Below are positions 36,328 through 49,700 of a stretch of 64,000 bases of DNA, piece by piece; the stretch's first letter is position 1; each line of letters begins with the position of its first letter. The DNA is taken from the NCBI GenBank assembly GCA_027186245.1, contig CP114483.1, positions 3,234,001 through 3,298,000 on the forward strand, written 5' to 3'. Position numbers and translations under genes: made by a program. The notes under the pieces are model-generated. The model was given only the letters and a program-made list of their open reading frames with translations, had not been told where the DNA came from and made no database searches. The DNA comes from Coriaria nepalensis. Lineage: Eukaryota; Streptophyta; Magnoliopsida; Cucurbitales; Coriariaceae.

Positions 36328-39300
36328 CTATAGGGCTTGGCTATTCCTTGAGGACTTTGTTGCTAATTCGTGAAGCAGAGATTGAGTAGCTACAAACTTT
36401 TCTCTCAGCATGGCGTTGTACTCGTACAAATTTCTCATATTCTTCATCACATCCGACATATCCATTTCAGCACTGTCCTTTAATTCTGCAGTATGAAAAG
36501 CAGAGTAGCAAACCCGAAATAAATATCATTTTAAGAAACAAAGACAAAATACAATGTTTTAACCTTTTGGGATTAACATCCAACTAAACCTTTTCTTTTG
36601 GCCCAAAAAGAAAAAATAACTAGACATTTTCTCTTACCATATATTAGAAAATGGTAGTTCTATTGTGAAGAAAGTAACAATAAATAAATAAATGAAGTGG
36701 AGAGAGAGAAAGAGAGAGAGGGAGATATAAGGCAGAGGTTACCTAGCGTAGGCAGTGGAGGAATGGTATGATCATCGGGAATAGAAAATAATTGAGGTGA
36801 TGAGGAATCTCCCTTGCCCAACTCAGTGGAATGTTGCTTGGTTAAACAAACTTCTTGATGTTTCAGGGGCTGACAAAAGGTGAAAATTTTAACTGCATTT
36901 CCCGACGCCAAATATGGGGAAAATGGAATACCATTGAACACTAGTTTGGTTAACTAAATCAATCTTTGTTACTGTGTTATAATTCTCATCTTTGGTATAA
37001 TATTTCTTCACTTAAACATTAGCAAAAGAATCATAAGAAAACAGGAGACGTAGCAACCCACCGGTATATCCCTTGAAATTGACAATCTTGATTCACTGTT
37101 CAGTGCATGTTGCACATCTTGAGCCCGGCTGCATTCTGGAACAGTAGTCTGCACAGTAATATAATTAATTTCTTATTTCAAAGAAGTAGAAGAGTTTTCA
37201 GAAAGGATGTTTGCTCCACATGGATAATAAAAGAGAACTACCTTTTTATTTTCAACAACATTAGAATTATAACTAAGGGAATTCAATCCACTGTCTCGCC
37301 TTTTCTTGAGTGATGATCCAGTCCTTGAATTTGAATGAATCTTAAAACAGCAGCTACAGCGTTCCTTCTTTGAGTGATTATTGTTCTTATCTAGTGCATA
37401 GCAACCCCACGTGTATATCACATATTTTCTCAACTGGATGATACCACAAAGAGTCAATCAGGTCTATTAGAATGGGACTCAAGACGAAAAGTAAACTATA
37501 AAAATCAAAATAACTGTAAGGAAATTACCTTAGCCCAGTGGTCTTGAGCTTTTCTCCGACTCCTAATCCTTTGCATAGTGCTATCTTCATTTCGTAACCT
37601 TTTCACTCTATATTCAAACTACAGATCAAATCATAATCTACTTGGATACCTTTCTATTAAAGAAATTAGATATCATTTCCATCATAATTCAGAAACATGT
37701 TATCTATGTTATGGAGAAATATAACAACCTTAATTATCTGGTTCAGCAGTTAAACATGAATGTCAGGTATATGCAAGAGGGAGAGAGAAAGAGAAGGACT
37801 TCACTAAGGACAAGAGGCATACTTGCACTAAGAGGTAGAAAAAGAGGCCAATACTAATGCAATATAGACCACCAAGATCTGCAAAGAAGCTTACTGCATA
37901 ATAAGGAAAGACATATAATTAGATACTACAAAAAGAAAATACTTGTCAGAATTATATATACAATGATAATAATATTTACAGGGTTGGGCAGAATACTAAC
38001 AAGGACCCATGATATTTTGGCGATCTATCTCAACAATGTACGCTGAGAGAAGATTGATATACAACGTAACGTTCAGCTGTCCATCATTAGGATTTTCAAG
38101 GGACGATCGGAGCTGATTTGCCTCTTGAAAGTACGAACCAGGAACAAACTCATGAAACAAGGGCTGCATAAGCTTTAGATCATGCAGATGATGATAAATC
38201 CTCGGAAAAATATTGAACTTTAATACATTCGCCACCTTCCCTCTATAAGTAACTGGTCTAGAATCAGACCCACTTCCATTTTTAAGCGTTCCACTAACAG
38301 AACTCATAAAATTCATATTAGCTTGATTCCTTGCAGTGAGAGTAAACCGAAATCCAACAGCACTTGCTGGACTATTCAGAATATCAATGAATTGCCATGA
38401 AATGTACATATTGTCTGGATAGAGCTGACATTTACTGCACTTCAAGTTTATGGTGGGCCCCTCACTAGTGTTATGGCATGAATAGTTGGCAAAATTTGAG
38501 AGAGAAATAGTTCTCTGGTCAAAAAGTCCAGGGCTTCCAGTTAACAGCGTTCCAAGATCACGGACATTTGAACAGCTCATGCTTGAGACTGTTGTGATAT
38601 TGAATTCCATATCATTCATGAAGGAAGCCAAATCGGGTCCATTTGTTGCTCTCACATTATGAACTTCAATGGATCTTTTTGATATGATTTGATAAAGCAA
38701 CCTGAAAATATACTGAAATTTCAAGTCAACATGATGCTGAGAAAGGAAGTGAAGTATTAAACAAAAGAAGGGTCCTATGAAATATTACTCACGCAGAGAA
38801 CAAACCAATGAAAACTATCCAACTTGCTATTGAGAAAGTTCCACCAAGTTCTGTTTTTCTTTTCACAACTACCTTCCGATCATCCTACAAGGCAGATCAA
38901 GCTATTTATTGCAATGTCATGGCTCATAAGCATGTAGCCTGAGTAGGCTAACAAATCAGTCGATATGAAAAATCAAACACAATATGAAGCAATAGCTATA
39001 TCTTTACGTAAAAGCAGATTAGTTTGTCCATCCGAGAATTCGATATTAAGCAAACTACTAGTAGGAAAAAAGGTATAAAAGATTCTATATATTTTAGACT
39101 TTTCACAATTGTAAAATCCCAGAGTTACATTTCTTTTAATTGTACAATAGATGACATGAAAAACTTGAAACTTTGTTTACTTCTCAACTCAGCATTAATT
39201 ATGAGCATGATTAAGACTTCAAGCACGACAAATTTCATATTATTAGCAGTATATTATAATAATCACAAAGGTAGGCAACATTAACTCATACCAATTAGAG

Positions 39301-39871
39301 AGAGAAAATCACAGTGCCAAAAAAAAAAAAAAACCTGATGATTATATATTTATATTTTTAATAGGTTTCATCTGCCCATATAACCATATAGGCAATTTGC
39401 CAAACAACAACCCAGAAATTGAAGTTTCTGGTATCAAAATCTCAAATTAAAGCAATAAAGACAAGGAAAAGGAAAAAGACAAAAAACAAAACAAACAAAT
39501 TTGCTAACCAGCCAGTGTCTTGTGGCAAAGCAAATATCCAATCTGCTAATCCACCATCTGATCTTAAACCATATGCTTCTGCCATCTCCAAGCTTCTTGA
39601 ACCTGAGGAAGAAGCAGAAGAAGAGCCAAGAGAGCAAGAGAACGAAGGTGGCCTCAAGAAACACAGCTTGGGACTGTGCAAAATTCTTGATAGAGTCAGA
39701 GACGAGCGCAGCCGGAAAATTGATCGTATAGGAATCGATCCCATCATCTGTACTGATCGTCGAGTTGAACGCGAAGAGATTGCAGCTATTGTTACTTGGA
39801 TTGAGAACCTGGCCTGGTGGGCAGGCGCAAAGCGTGCTGTTGAATCGAATCGAGTTGCTCGGGCATGACAT
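36328..39871 (-). CDS. Plant multi-pass membrane protein with Cys-rich N terminus, unknown function
   Basis: Nine exons, 5' to 3': 39871-39509, 38884-38793, 38701-38001, 37893-37823, 37618-37529, 37433-37242, 37148-37062, 36869-36743, 36485-36328. The phase closes at 626 residues. I do not recognise a named family. The first 30 residues hold four cysteines including CACPPG, with several N-x-S/T sites, so this part is probably lumenal or extracellular. Membrane spans are predicted near residues 70-89, 136-157 and 387-409. Between spans 2 and 3 is a globular part of about 225 residues with Cys pairs (CSNV, CHNT, CSKC) and many N-glycosylation sequons. After span 3 comes a basic, Ser-rich, probably cytosolic tail ending in a short helix (VMKNMRNLYEYNAML). 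There is no signal peptide before the first cysteines. Conserved exon phasing and the coherent topology argue for a real gene. Confidence 0.85.
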
Positions 39872-40852
39872 CAGTAAATTTAAAATTCAGAGACAAAAAA
39901 GAGTCCTTTTTTTCTTTTTTTCTTTTCTATTGAATCCCTTTTGATTCTGGGCAACTAGGGATGCTCTGTTTCATGAGATTGTGAAAACCCATTAATGCCC
40001 AGATCGTCGAAATTAGGAATAATGAAAAAATTTATCAGCTTGAAAGAGCGAGGTTTCTAGCAGAAAAGTGACTTCTCAAAAAGAGCTTTTCGACAAAAAT
40101 TAGGGTAGACAGAGAGAAATAGAGAGAGAGAGAGGCCAAGTTGAAAAGGGTCAACAAATCTCAGATCTGGACCTTCAGGTGTTGAGGTGAGAGGTGAGAG
40201 GTGAGAGATGGGAATGAGAAATTTCCAGATGTTAAAACACAGAATCTTCTTTCTTCTTCAAATTGGTATTGTACATGAATGATATGAGAACCTATGCGAT
40301 TATGTGAGCTGTAAAGGGGGAGGAGGGATCGAGAGGTTTAAAGAGGAAAGAGACAAGACAACAAAACAACTACCAAAGTGGGTCTAGCAAGTTTAGTTTG
40401 CCTATAAGTCTTCTGCTTTTATGGAAACAGAAAAACAAAAAAAAAATGTCTTTGTCGGGCTCAACGATTGATGGATCTGTCACGGACGCAGTCTTTCTTA
40501 ACCTCTCGGATGCTTAAACTGATTGACATTTGCATTCTAGAGCTTCCTGGATTTGGAATTGGAATATACAGAATGAAAGGAATTGACAAAAAAAGGGGAC
40601 TGCTTTCATAAATGAAAGGTTGGAGAGGGAAGGAAGTAAAGAAAAGAATTTTTCAAGATGTGAGGGAAAAGGGTCTTCATTTTGGCTGGTGGAAGTGGAA
40701 GCTGATTCTCTTTGTCCCATCCGCATTTCAAAAAACAATATCTTATTTTTCATCCTAAAAATTGGAATCGTTCAAATTACAATTCAATTGAAAAAAAAAA
40801 CGTTTATGAATTAATTAAAAATCCCATCTTGGGAAGAAAGGAGTGTCAATAC
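39872..40852. promoter_or_regulatory. Upstream region of the membrane-protein gene
   Basis: This lies upstream of the minus-strand gene at 39871 and downstream of the minus-strand insertase gene. It holds GAGA-rich stretches (about 40110-40135), a 'gtgagaggtgagaggtgaga' run (40188-40208) and A runs. I see no coding exon. Individual elements could not be assigned. Confidence 0.45.
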
Positions 40853-43800
40853 TCAATAATCTCCTCTCCTAGTGTTGACCAAGTCATTTACGAAATTACC
40901 CTCGTCGGCCTCGCATTGTTTCAAGTACTCTTCATATGCAGGGTTGTATGCAGCAGCTAAGCGCAGATACTTAGCAGCTTCATCCTTGCGGCCCTCGTTA
41001 TATAAAGCACTGAAAATCCAAGTGACCGAACTTTAACATTTTTAAGTGGAAAAGATGCTAAAGAAAATGTAAAAAGTGCTATTGAAGGAGAAGAGTGTTT
41101 GGGTGAAATTTAACTTGAAAAAGAAACTGAAAGGCGATTAATGGTTCTGATTCTCACCTTGAAAGTAGTACCAAACCGTCGAAATAGTGGACTTTGCTCT
41201 TTGGTTCCTCTGGCTCTTTCAGGTTTGCAATTCTTTCCAAGTGTGCTATTCCTTCTAACATTTTACCCTGACATGAAAAAAGTTAAATGTCAGAAAACGC
41301 TGCTCTAGATATAAATCCGGGTGTTTTAGGCCATTTGTATAAGTTCAAATCCTTGTTGCACAACTGATGTTTCGTAACTAACTCAACCTCTTCTTTGTCA
41401 ACAGCATTGATTTAACATAACGCTTTGCATTCTCACCTGCCTTATGTAGGCAACACCTGCCCACTGGGATGCAAGAGTTAAGAGATCAACATCCTCGGCT
41501 TCTGTGGGATGACCGTCAAGAAACAGCTGATTACAAATGAACAACTTCTGGTCAGTACTGGAGCAAATAATGCAAACATGGCAGTTTACTGTTTATCCAT
41601 AAAGCAACACATAAACTGAATCTCATACCAGACATTCAGAATAACAACACTTTCCATTAAAGATAAAGACATGTAAATTTGAATGAAGACCTTGGAAATA
41701 GCACGCTCTAGGTATTCCGTAGCCTCTACAAGTTGACCACTCTGTAATTGAGTCTGCCCCATCACTATAAGAGCTTTCACGTAACCAGGCTCTTTATCAA
41801 GTGCCCGTCTGAAATATAAAATGATTTACGAGTCTTTTTTTTTTTATTGCTTTTTATCTTCTATTTAAATTGCACATGCACTGCGGGACTCCAACCAAGG
41901 GATGGCCTTCCAGACAAGTAAACTTAAGGCACAGAGCCCCTACACTAAAGGTTTTAGGGTGTAGATAATTACTGTAGTAAGGGAATCGCCTTTTCTTTTT
42001 GTCCTTTTGATAAGATTTTCACTGAAAGCTGTGGATCAACCCATAAAATTTGAGAATCTTTGCATTATTATTACAGATAGAGCATAAATGAATTACCCAA
42101 TTAACCCATAAAACTGAGTATTATTACCCAATTACTTACTGCAAGAAGTTCTTTAGGAGATAGATTTTCAACAGCAATTCTTTTCTGCCTTCTTGGTGCA
42201 TCCAGTGTTGGTATTTCAACAAAAGCACTTTCCTTCGAAGTTGGAACAGCCAATGGAGCATCCTTTGCTGGTAATCCCAGCTTTGTGCGAACGGCAGGAT
42301 GTTTAAGACATAGTTGCTACAAAATTATGTGCATGATTACCAAGTATTCTGTGAACATATCTCGTAGTATGACAATGTCCAGATATGAAAATGTTAGAAT
42401 AATACTCAGTTTAGTTGGACAGTTAGAATTTGCGATGCATTATTCTTACTCAACTAAAATGAGCAAAGAAACTTACACTATTTAGAGATTAACTTTGCAC
42501 TCAACTCACCTGAATGACACTTAATGAGCTATTTGTAACCCAATAAACAAGACTCCCCTGCAAAAAGATGCAGGATCATAAGTTTATATTCTGTACTGGA
42601 GTAGGTGTATTGGAAAATGATAGAGGACGGCAAATGTAAGTGAAGAAAAAAGAAACTATGTACATAGAGCTTGTAGAGCCAAGGTAAAGATTAATTACCT
42701 GAGGAATACAGTAACCAATGAAAAACAAGGGCAGGGTCAATATATTCAGATAGACCTTGTAGAACTACATAAGAAAATACATTGGTATGAAACACGTTAA
42801 TAGATCATAGTTCATAGTTCATGGATTAATCAGAAATGGCGAAACCTACATAATCACAGCCATCTGAAAATGGCTGCGAACAATGTATATGTACTCACTT
42901 TTGCTAATAAGCCAAGTGTGTCAGTTGCTTTTTCAATTGAAGAAGTCTTGAAAGATATCTGTAAAAAATGTTAACCCCAAACAAAGGGGTAGCAAACTTC
43001 AGGAAAAAAAGACTTAAAGATCCAAATAGATCAGCTTGTTTAGACCAATTAGTTGTCTACACAGAACTGATACACTGGCATCAATCCAATAAGTAACAAC
43101 GCATGTATGCATGCATAAGCCCATTAGAGCATAAATGAATGTTCTCCAGTGCAGAAACTGATCTTCAGTGAGCCAAGTATACATAGATATGATCGCATTC
43201 AGCCAAAATGAGAAATGACAGTTACTAAGTCACTTAAAATTTGAAAGGAAGTAGGGCATTTTTGGCATGTGGATTGATAAATATCCATGGAATAAGAATG
43301 AATGTTTTTGTGGCTAAAACAAAACCGGAAGGCAACAGGGATTCCTCATTATCTTATAGGTTGTAACGAGTATTCTTCCATAACTTTTTATTTGAAAGTC
43401 ATTACTCTCCAAAACTTCACTTGCTCCGCATCTTTTGCATGAATTTTCATCACATTATCCCTCAAACCATCCAAACATATACAAGTGGTCGGTCCAAACA
43501 CATCATATACAGTCACCTATAAACCATACGATAAATTGGCCATGAGACCATAATGCCGTAGGGTGCTCAACAAATAGGTAACTGGCTAAGTGTGAGACAA
43601 ACAGCAAAGAATCTAAGACATAAGAATTTCTTTGAGATTGACTTATGATCATGCATGAGGGCATATATAACAATGACTAAAAGGATCAAACTTCAAAACA
43701 ATAATGATGACTGTGATGCCAATACTTCCACACAGTAGTTATTAAAAGAGAAATCAGTAGTAAGCCAACTACCTGAACGTTAATGTAGTGCAAGCCAGCA

Positions 43801-45323
43801 ATTAAAAGCGGAAATATTGGGCCTGATACACCATGGGGATACTCTGTCAAATTCTGGAACCACAAAGCACCGCCCTGCAACGAATGTGGCCGATCACATG
43901 CCTCAGTAAATCCATGTAAATGAAAGAAGGCTAGTCATGTCATTAGAAAAAAGGCTTTGTATACCCCGCAAAAAAGAAGGTAAGAAAATAAGATAGAGAA
44001 ATCAAATCCAGATATTTATGGACCAGTGACTTACGAAATCAAATCCAGGGTGATGATCGAGTGACATCCTCCGTATGGTAATCATCCACAGGAAAAAACA
44101 TGGGATCTGCAGATAATTTGAAACCGAAACAGATAGATTATAAGGAGATGTTACCGAGTCTACATATTTAATGTATACTCATCCTGGTTTAACAGAAATA
44201 CAAGTTCCCATTGCATACAATGTGTGAAAAGTGACCAAAAACTCAAAGCGAGTAAAAGGCTACTACACCATTATTCATAATTCATAAAAAGCAGCAATTC
44301 CAGAGTGTGGATAGAGGAATCACCTGTACGGATAAGTATGATAGGAACCATAAGAATGAAGGGCATCCTATTGCTTTTCTCTCCCTTCGAAAAAGTTTAA
44401 TTTGATTAATGTAACTCTTTCCTGAGAAGGGTGGTGGCAACGGAGGTGGTACTATGAGAAATGCATATGAGATTGAAACAAAATTTATTGTAAGTCAAAA
44501 AGGATGAGCGACATCAATAAAGCAATCTATGTTACCCTGTATGTACAAGATGAAAAGGATACTAACTCTTCTTTTTCAACTTATTGGCTAAATCACACTT
44601 GAATTAAGTGGAATAAAGCCACTAATGACTAAGAGAACCCATAAAAGTGAGACTCACATTTAGGAAATAACTCTCCAATCCTTCTCAGCTTGTTAAGTTG
44701 CAGAATCAGAAGCGGAAGCAGTGTAACTCTCATTGCCATAGTAGAGGAAGCAATAACAACCCACCTGTAAAATCATTTGAAACTGATATGGTAGTGATAA
44801 AAAATAAAAATGTGGCCCAGCTCAAGCAGCTCGGATTCTTATTTGCATATAAACCCAGAAAAGCTAAAATACTCTTTGCAACCATAAGAGGGAGTGAAAA
44901 CGATACTCACCATGGGAGCCCAGTAAGGTCGTGGAAACCATCAAGCAATGAAATCAGGCTCTCAACGGGAAGAATCGATTCCTCAACCGCAGTGCTATCA
45001 CCAATCACTCTCCCAGCAACTTCCCCAAATCCTATATTTCCAATACCCGACTCTGCCCCGAACACTGCCGTCGAATCATTCTCTAAGTCAGTACCTAAAT
45101 CACCGAGCCGGTCAAGCTCAGAGTCGTTCCCCGATTTGTTCGAATAGGAGCGGGAGGAGAGAGGCGCGAATGAGTTTACGCGGAAAAATGGAAGCGGTTG
45201 AGGATTTGAGATGAGAGAAGGTTGAGGTAAAGGGGGGTAAGGAGTGGAGAAGGAAGAGGAGACGAAGAAGTAGTAGGAAGAAGAGGGACGACCGCGTCGA
45301 AGGAGGTGAATGAGCCTCGCCAT
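40853..45323 (-). CDS. OXA1/ALB3/YidC-family insertase with TPR tail (ALBINO3-like 2 / OXA2 type)
   Basis: Family members insert proteins into organelle membranes. The plant OXA2 subgroup with C-terminal TPRs acts in mitochondria (COX2 and cytochrome c maturation); databases often label it ALBINO3-like 2, chloroplastic. Exons, 5' to 3': 45323-44911, 44764-44658, 44451-44324, 44106-44035, 43874-43773, 42958-42899, 42764-42699, 42557-42510, 42316-42140, 42028-41973, 41808-41691, 41526-41437, 41267-41158, 41009-40853; the phase closes at 567 residues. The first 60 residues are rich in Ser, Arg and Pro, an organelle presequence. The insertase core starts near residue 138 (WWVVIASSTMAMRVTLLPL) and includes IPCFFLWMIT, IFPLLIAGLHYINVQ, LNILTLPLFFIGYCIPQ and SLVYWVTNSSLSVIQ. 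TPR-like helices follow (DKEPGYVKALIVMGQTQLQS, YLERAISK, ALYNEGRKDEAAKYLRLAA). Whether it goes to mitochondria or plastid is unresolved. Confidence 0.92.
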
Positions 45324-45437
45324 TTTAGCGACTCAACGTAGGTGCGAGGGAAAGGAAATAAAGGACACTTCTTTTTATACCCAAAAAAAAAAATAAGAAA
45401 AATAAAAATGGTTTCTTTTCTTCGTTTCTTTCTCTAG
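45324..45437. promoter_or_regulatory. 114-bp bidirectional gap between insertase and PPR pseudogene
   Basis: The two opposite start codons are only 114 bp apart. Any promoters must overlap each other or extend into the neighbouring 5' exons. The PPR start is uncertain because that gene is broken, so the true gap may differ slightly. Confidence 0.4.
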
Positions 45438-46351
45438 TTGGCTTCCAAAAGGGCGAAGATGATGAAGAGGGCAAAGACGTTTTGCCGTTTCTTCTGCTGC
45501 TTTGAATTCGACATCTACTTCTGCTTCTACTTTCCATCTTCAAAATGGTACTGTCTGTGTCTCCAAAATGGTACTGCAGGAAACCCAGCTACTAACCGTT
45601 TCTGTAACATTTATGATGCTTGGGCTTCATTTAATCATATGCTTCATGTCCATCCTCGCCCTTCTATCATCGAATTTAATAAACTTTTGGGTGCTATTAT
45701 GCGATTGCAGCATTATTCTACTGTGATTTCAATGATCAAGCGAATGGTTTCTTTGCAATTCGAGCCGGATATCTATACAATGAATATCTTGATAAACTGC
45801 TATGGTCATCTGAAGAGAAGAGAATGGATTTCGGTTTTTCCGTGTTTGGTAAAATAATTAAACTTAGCCTTCAACCCGATTTCGCAACTTGTAATACTCT
45901 AATAAATGAACTCTGTCTTCATGGTAAAGTGGGTCAAGCGGTGAGTCTATTTGATGAAATGGTGGAGAAAGGATTTCAAGTTAATGTAATTACTTACAAT
46001 CTTATACTCAATGGCTTATGTAAAACAGGATAGACCATTGTAGGTCTTCGGCTTCTCAAGAAGATCGAAGGTAAAGGGCATAAGCCAGATATTGTGTGGC
46101 ATTATCACCTATATACATCATTGATCCGTGCTGCATGTATAATTGGTCAATGGAAGGAAGTTAATGGGTTGTTAAATGAAATGGTCTCCAAGAATAATAG
46201 TCCAAACGTTAGAATATTTAATGTTATACTTGTTGCACTTTGCAAAAAAGGGATGATCTTAGAGGCTGAAGAGGTGTTACAAACCATGATTCAAAAGAAT
46301 GCAGATCCTGACGTTGTAACCTATCATGCACTTATGGAGGGATATTGTTTA

Positions 46352-46592
46352 TGTCAAGGAATTAGCATTTAATTAGCTCTTTTCCTTATACAAATTATTT
46401 ACACATCAGGCATATAACTACCTCCTTACTATACGGCTAGAATAGGTGTAATTTCCTAATTTACAGGGACTGATTTTAAGCTTATTAGGAACCTAATTTA
46501 TTTCCTAATCTGTCTAGGCTGAAGTTGTATATATAGAAACATAGTCTATGATGTAAAAGATAAGCAAAACAGAGAATATTCAGAATTTATCA
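46352..46592 (+). repeat. 5' LTR of the PPR-gene Copia element
   Basis: 241 bp from TGTCAAGGAATTAGC to AATTTATCA. It differs from its partner by scattered substitutions and a few short indels near the 3' end. Confidence 0.93.
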
Positions 46593-46731
46593 TGGTATCA
46601 GAGCCCTCAATTGTCCTACAGTCTTGTTTTCTCGATTTTTTTTGTTACCTTGAATTCTAGTCCCGATCTCTAGTCTTGATGATTTTTTAGCCCTTCCCGT
46701 TTTCTGTTCTGTGTCTATCTTGACTGCACCA

Positions 46732-49700
46732 TGTCTTATGAAAAATCAGAAATTTCTTGTGTCCATTTCAATGGGAAGAACTATACTTCCTGGTAATTTC
46801 AATTCCAGTTGATTGTCAAAGGAAAGGAACTATGAGGGCATATAGATGGTTCTGCTCCAGCACCTGACAAAGAGAAGGAAAAGGAGAAATATGCTAAATG
46901 GGAGATCAAAGACGCACAAGTAATGTCGTGGATACTTGGATCAGTTGAATCTCAAATCATCTTAAACCTACGTCCATATTGCACAACTGCTAGAATGTGG
47001 AACTACCTGAAGAAAGTCTATCATCAACATAACACAACTCGGCATTTTCAACTCGAACTTGATCTAGCAAATCTCACTCAAGGAAGTCTCTCTATTAGTG
47101 ATTTTTATTCCATTTTCCAAACTGTTTGGACTTATTACACTAACATAGTTTATGCAAGTGTTCCTGAAAATAGTTTGTTTGATGTGCAATCTGTCCATGA
47201 AACTAGTCACAGAGATCAATTCCTTATGAAATTGCGTTCTGATTTTGAGCCGATTCGATCGAGTCTCATGAATCGTAGTCCCGTTCCTACCTTGGATGAC
47301 TGCTTGCGCGATCTTTTTCGTGAAGAACAGTGCCTGCTCACACAAGCAGCCATGGCACAACAAGTTGCTGCAGTCGCACCAATTCTAGTTGCTTATGCAA
47401 CTCAAGTAAAACATAAAGGCAGAGATATGAGTAATGTCCAGTGTTATAGTTGCAAAGGTTTTGGTCACATGGTATCATTTTGTCCCAAAAAACTATGCAA
47501 CTATTGTAAGAAATTTGGGCATATTATCAAAGAATTCTCCATTCGTCCTCCTAAGAAGACATAGACTGCCTTCAATGTCTCAGTTGGTTCCACTAGTGGA
47601 TTTGCTCCTGCACCAAATGTTTTTAATGCACCACAAGCTTCTCTTACTCCTGAAATGGTACAGCAGATGATAGCTTCTGCATTTTTTGCTTTTGGAATCT
47701 CAGGTAATGCATCTTCTATACCACAACCTTGGTATTTTGATTCGGGTGCCTCCAATCACATGACCAACTCAGTAACCCCACTTGTGAAAGTCAAAAAGTA
47801 TGATGGCAAGCTGAGAATTCATACTGCTAGTGGTGACTTTCTACCTATCATGGCTATTGGTGATGCTTCTCCATCATTAACTAATATTCTAGTGTCTCCT
47901 ATGTTATCAACAAACTTTATTTCAGTAGGTCAGTTGGTTGACAATCACTATAATGTTCAATTTTCTTCTGCTGGTTGTGTTGTGCAGGATCAAGCGTCCG
48001 GGAGGATGATTGCGAAGGGGCCTAAAGTGGGACATCTCTTTCCTCTTCCCATTCCTCCAAAACCAGCATCTTTTCCTTCTGTTCCAGTTTCTTTATCCAC
48101 TGTTGCAAGTTGTTTTTCTGCTCGAACTGATAGTAAAGTATGGCATAAACGCCTAGGGCATCCTAATTCTCTTATACTCCATACTTTATTCAAATCGGGG
48201 TTTCTTGGCAGTAAAAATTTGCAGTCTCTTGATTCTGTTCAGTTTGATTATCACACTTACAAAATCGGGGTTTCTTGACAAAATGTTTTGATCTTATACA
48301 TAGTGATGTTTGGGGTATTGCACCTGTGATTTCACATGAACACTTTAAATATTTTGTCACATTCATTGATGATTATAGTCGTTTCACTTGAATTTATTTT
48401 CTTCGATCTAAAAGTGAGGTGTTTTCTGTTTTCAAAACATTTCTCGCCCTAATTGAGACTCAATTTTCTGCAAAAATTAAAATTTTGTGATCTGATTCGG
48501 GAGGGGAATACATGTCATCCATTTTTCAAACCTTTCTTCAAGATCGTGGTATTTTATCTCAACGCTCTTGCTCTCATACTTCTTAACAAAATGGGGTAGC
48601 TGAGCGAAAAAATCGCCATCTTCTTGATGTTGTGAGAACTCTATTACTTGAAACCTTTGTTCCTCCTCGTTTTTGGTGTGAAGCATTGTCTACTGCTGTG
48701 CATTTAATTAATCGACTTCCTTCTCCTACCTTACATAATGATTCTCCCTTTGTTCGCTTGTTTGGTTTTCCTCCAAATTACTCCTCTCTTCATGTTTTTG
48801 GATGTGTGTGTTTTGTTCATCTTCCTCCTCATGAAAGGACAAAACTCACTGCTCAATCGACCAAATGTGTCTTCCTTGGATATGCTGTAAATCACAAGGG
48901 TTATATATGTTATGATCCTCTTATTCGACGAAATCGTATCTCTCAAAATATTATTTTCTTTGAAAATCAATCATTCTTCCCTACTTCTACCCCTTTGGAA
49001 TTATCTTCAGTGTCTGCTCTTCCTTCTTTTAACCATTCTATAGATTTCGAGAAATTAAAACCGGGTTTGGTTTATAGAAGATGTCTTCCACCTGCTCTAA
49101 GCCGTGATTCAGTCCCACTTACAGCCTTTAGTGATCTATCTCCGACTGTTGATCTTGTCCATGACACTGTCCGAGAATCATCTTCCCCTCGCCGTAGCAC
49201 TCGAATCTCAAGACCTCCTGATTGGTATGGTTTCAAAAACCCGTTTCATTGTCCACCACTTTGTCTTCGGTTTCTATTCCTTCCTCTTATAAGCAGGCTA
49301 TGGAGCATGAGTGTTGGCAACAGGCAGTGAAAGATGAACTTCACGCTCTAGAAGAAAACCACACTTGGGATATTATACAATGCCCGCCATCCATCAAGCC
49401 CATCGGCAGCAAATGGGTATTTTCTGTTAAAATAAAATCTGATGGCTCTTTAGATCGCTACAAAGCTCGATTAGTAGCACTTGGGAATAAGCAGGAGTTC
49501 GTGCTTAACTATGATGAGACCTTTGCTCCAGTTGCAAAGATTACTACGGTTAGAACAATCCTTGCCATTGCTGCCTCCAAGAGTTGGCCGTTACATCAAA
49601 TGGACGTAAAGAATGCTTTTTTGCATGACGATCTTAAAGAAGACATCTATATGAACCTTCCATCGGGTATGACCACAACATCTCCGAACGATGTATGTAA

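Noticed and set aside
39419..39868. 149-codon plus-strand open frame
   Set aside because: It lies antisense over exon 1 of the membrane-protein gene, whose minus frame has membrane spans, Cys motifs and phase-consistent splicing. The plus frame is low-complexity and charged.
42285..42485. 66-codon plus-strand frame
   Set aside because: Spans an intron and exon 9 of the insertase gene in antisense. No features.
44698..45147. 149-codon plus-strand open frame
   Set aside because: Antisense to exons 1 and 2 of the OXA2-type insertase. No domain features.
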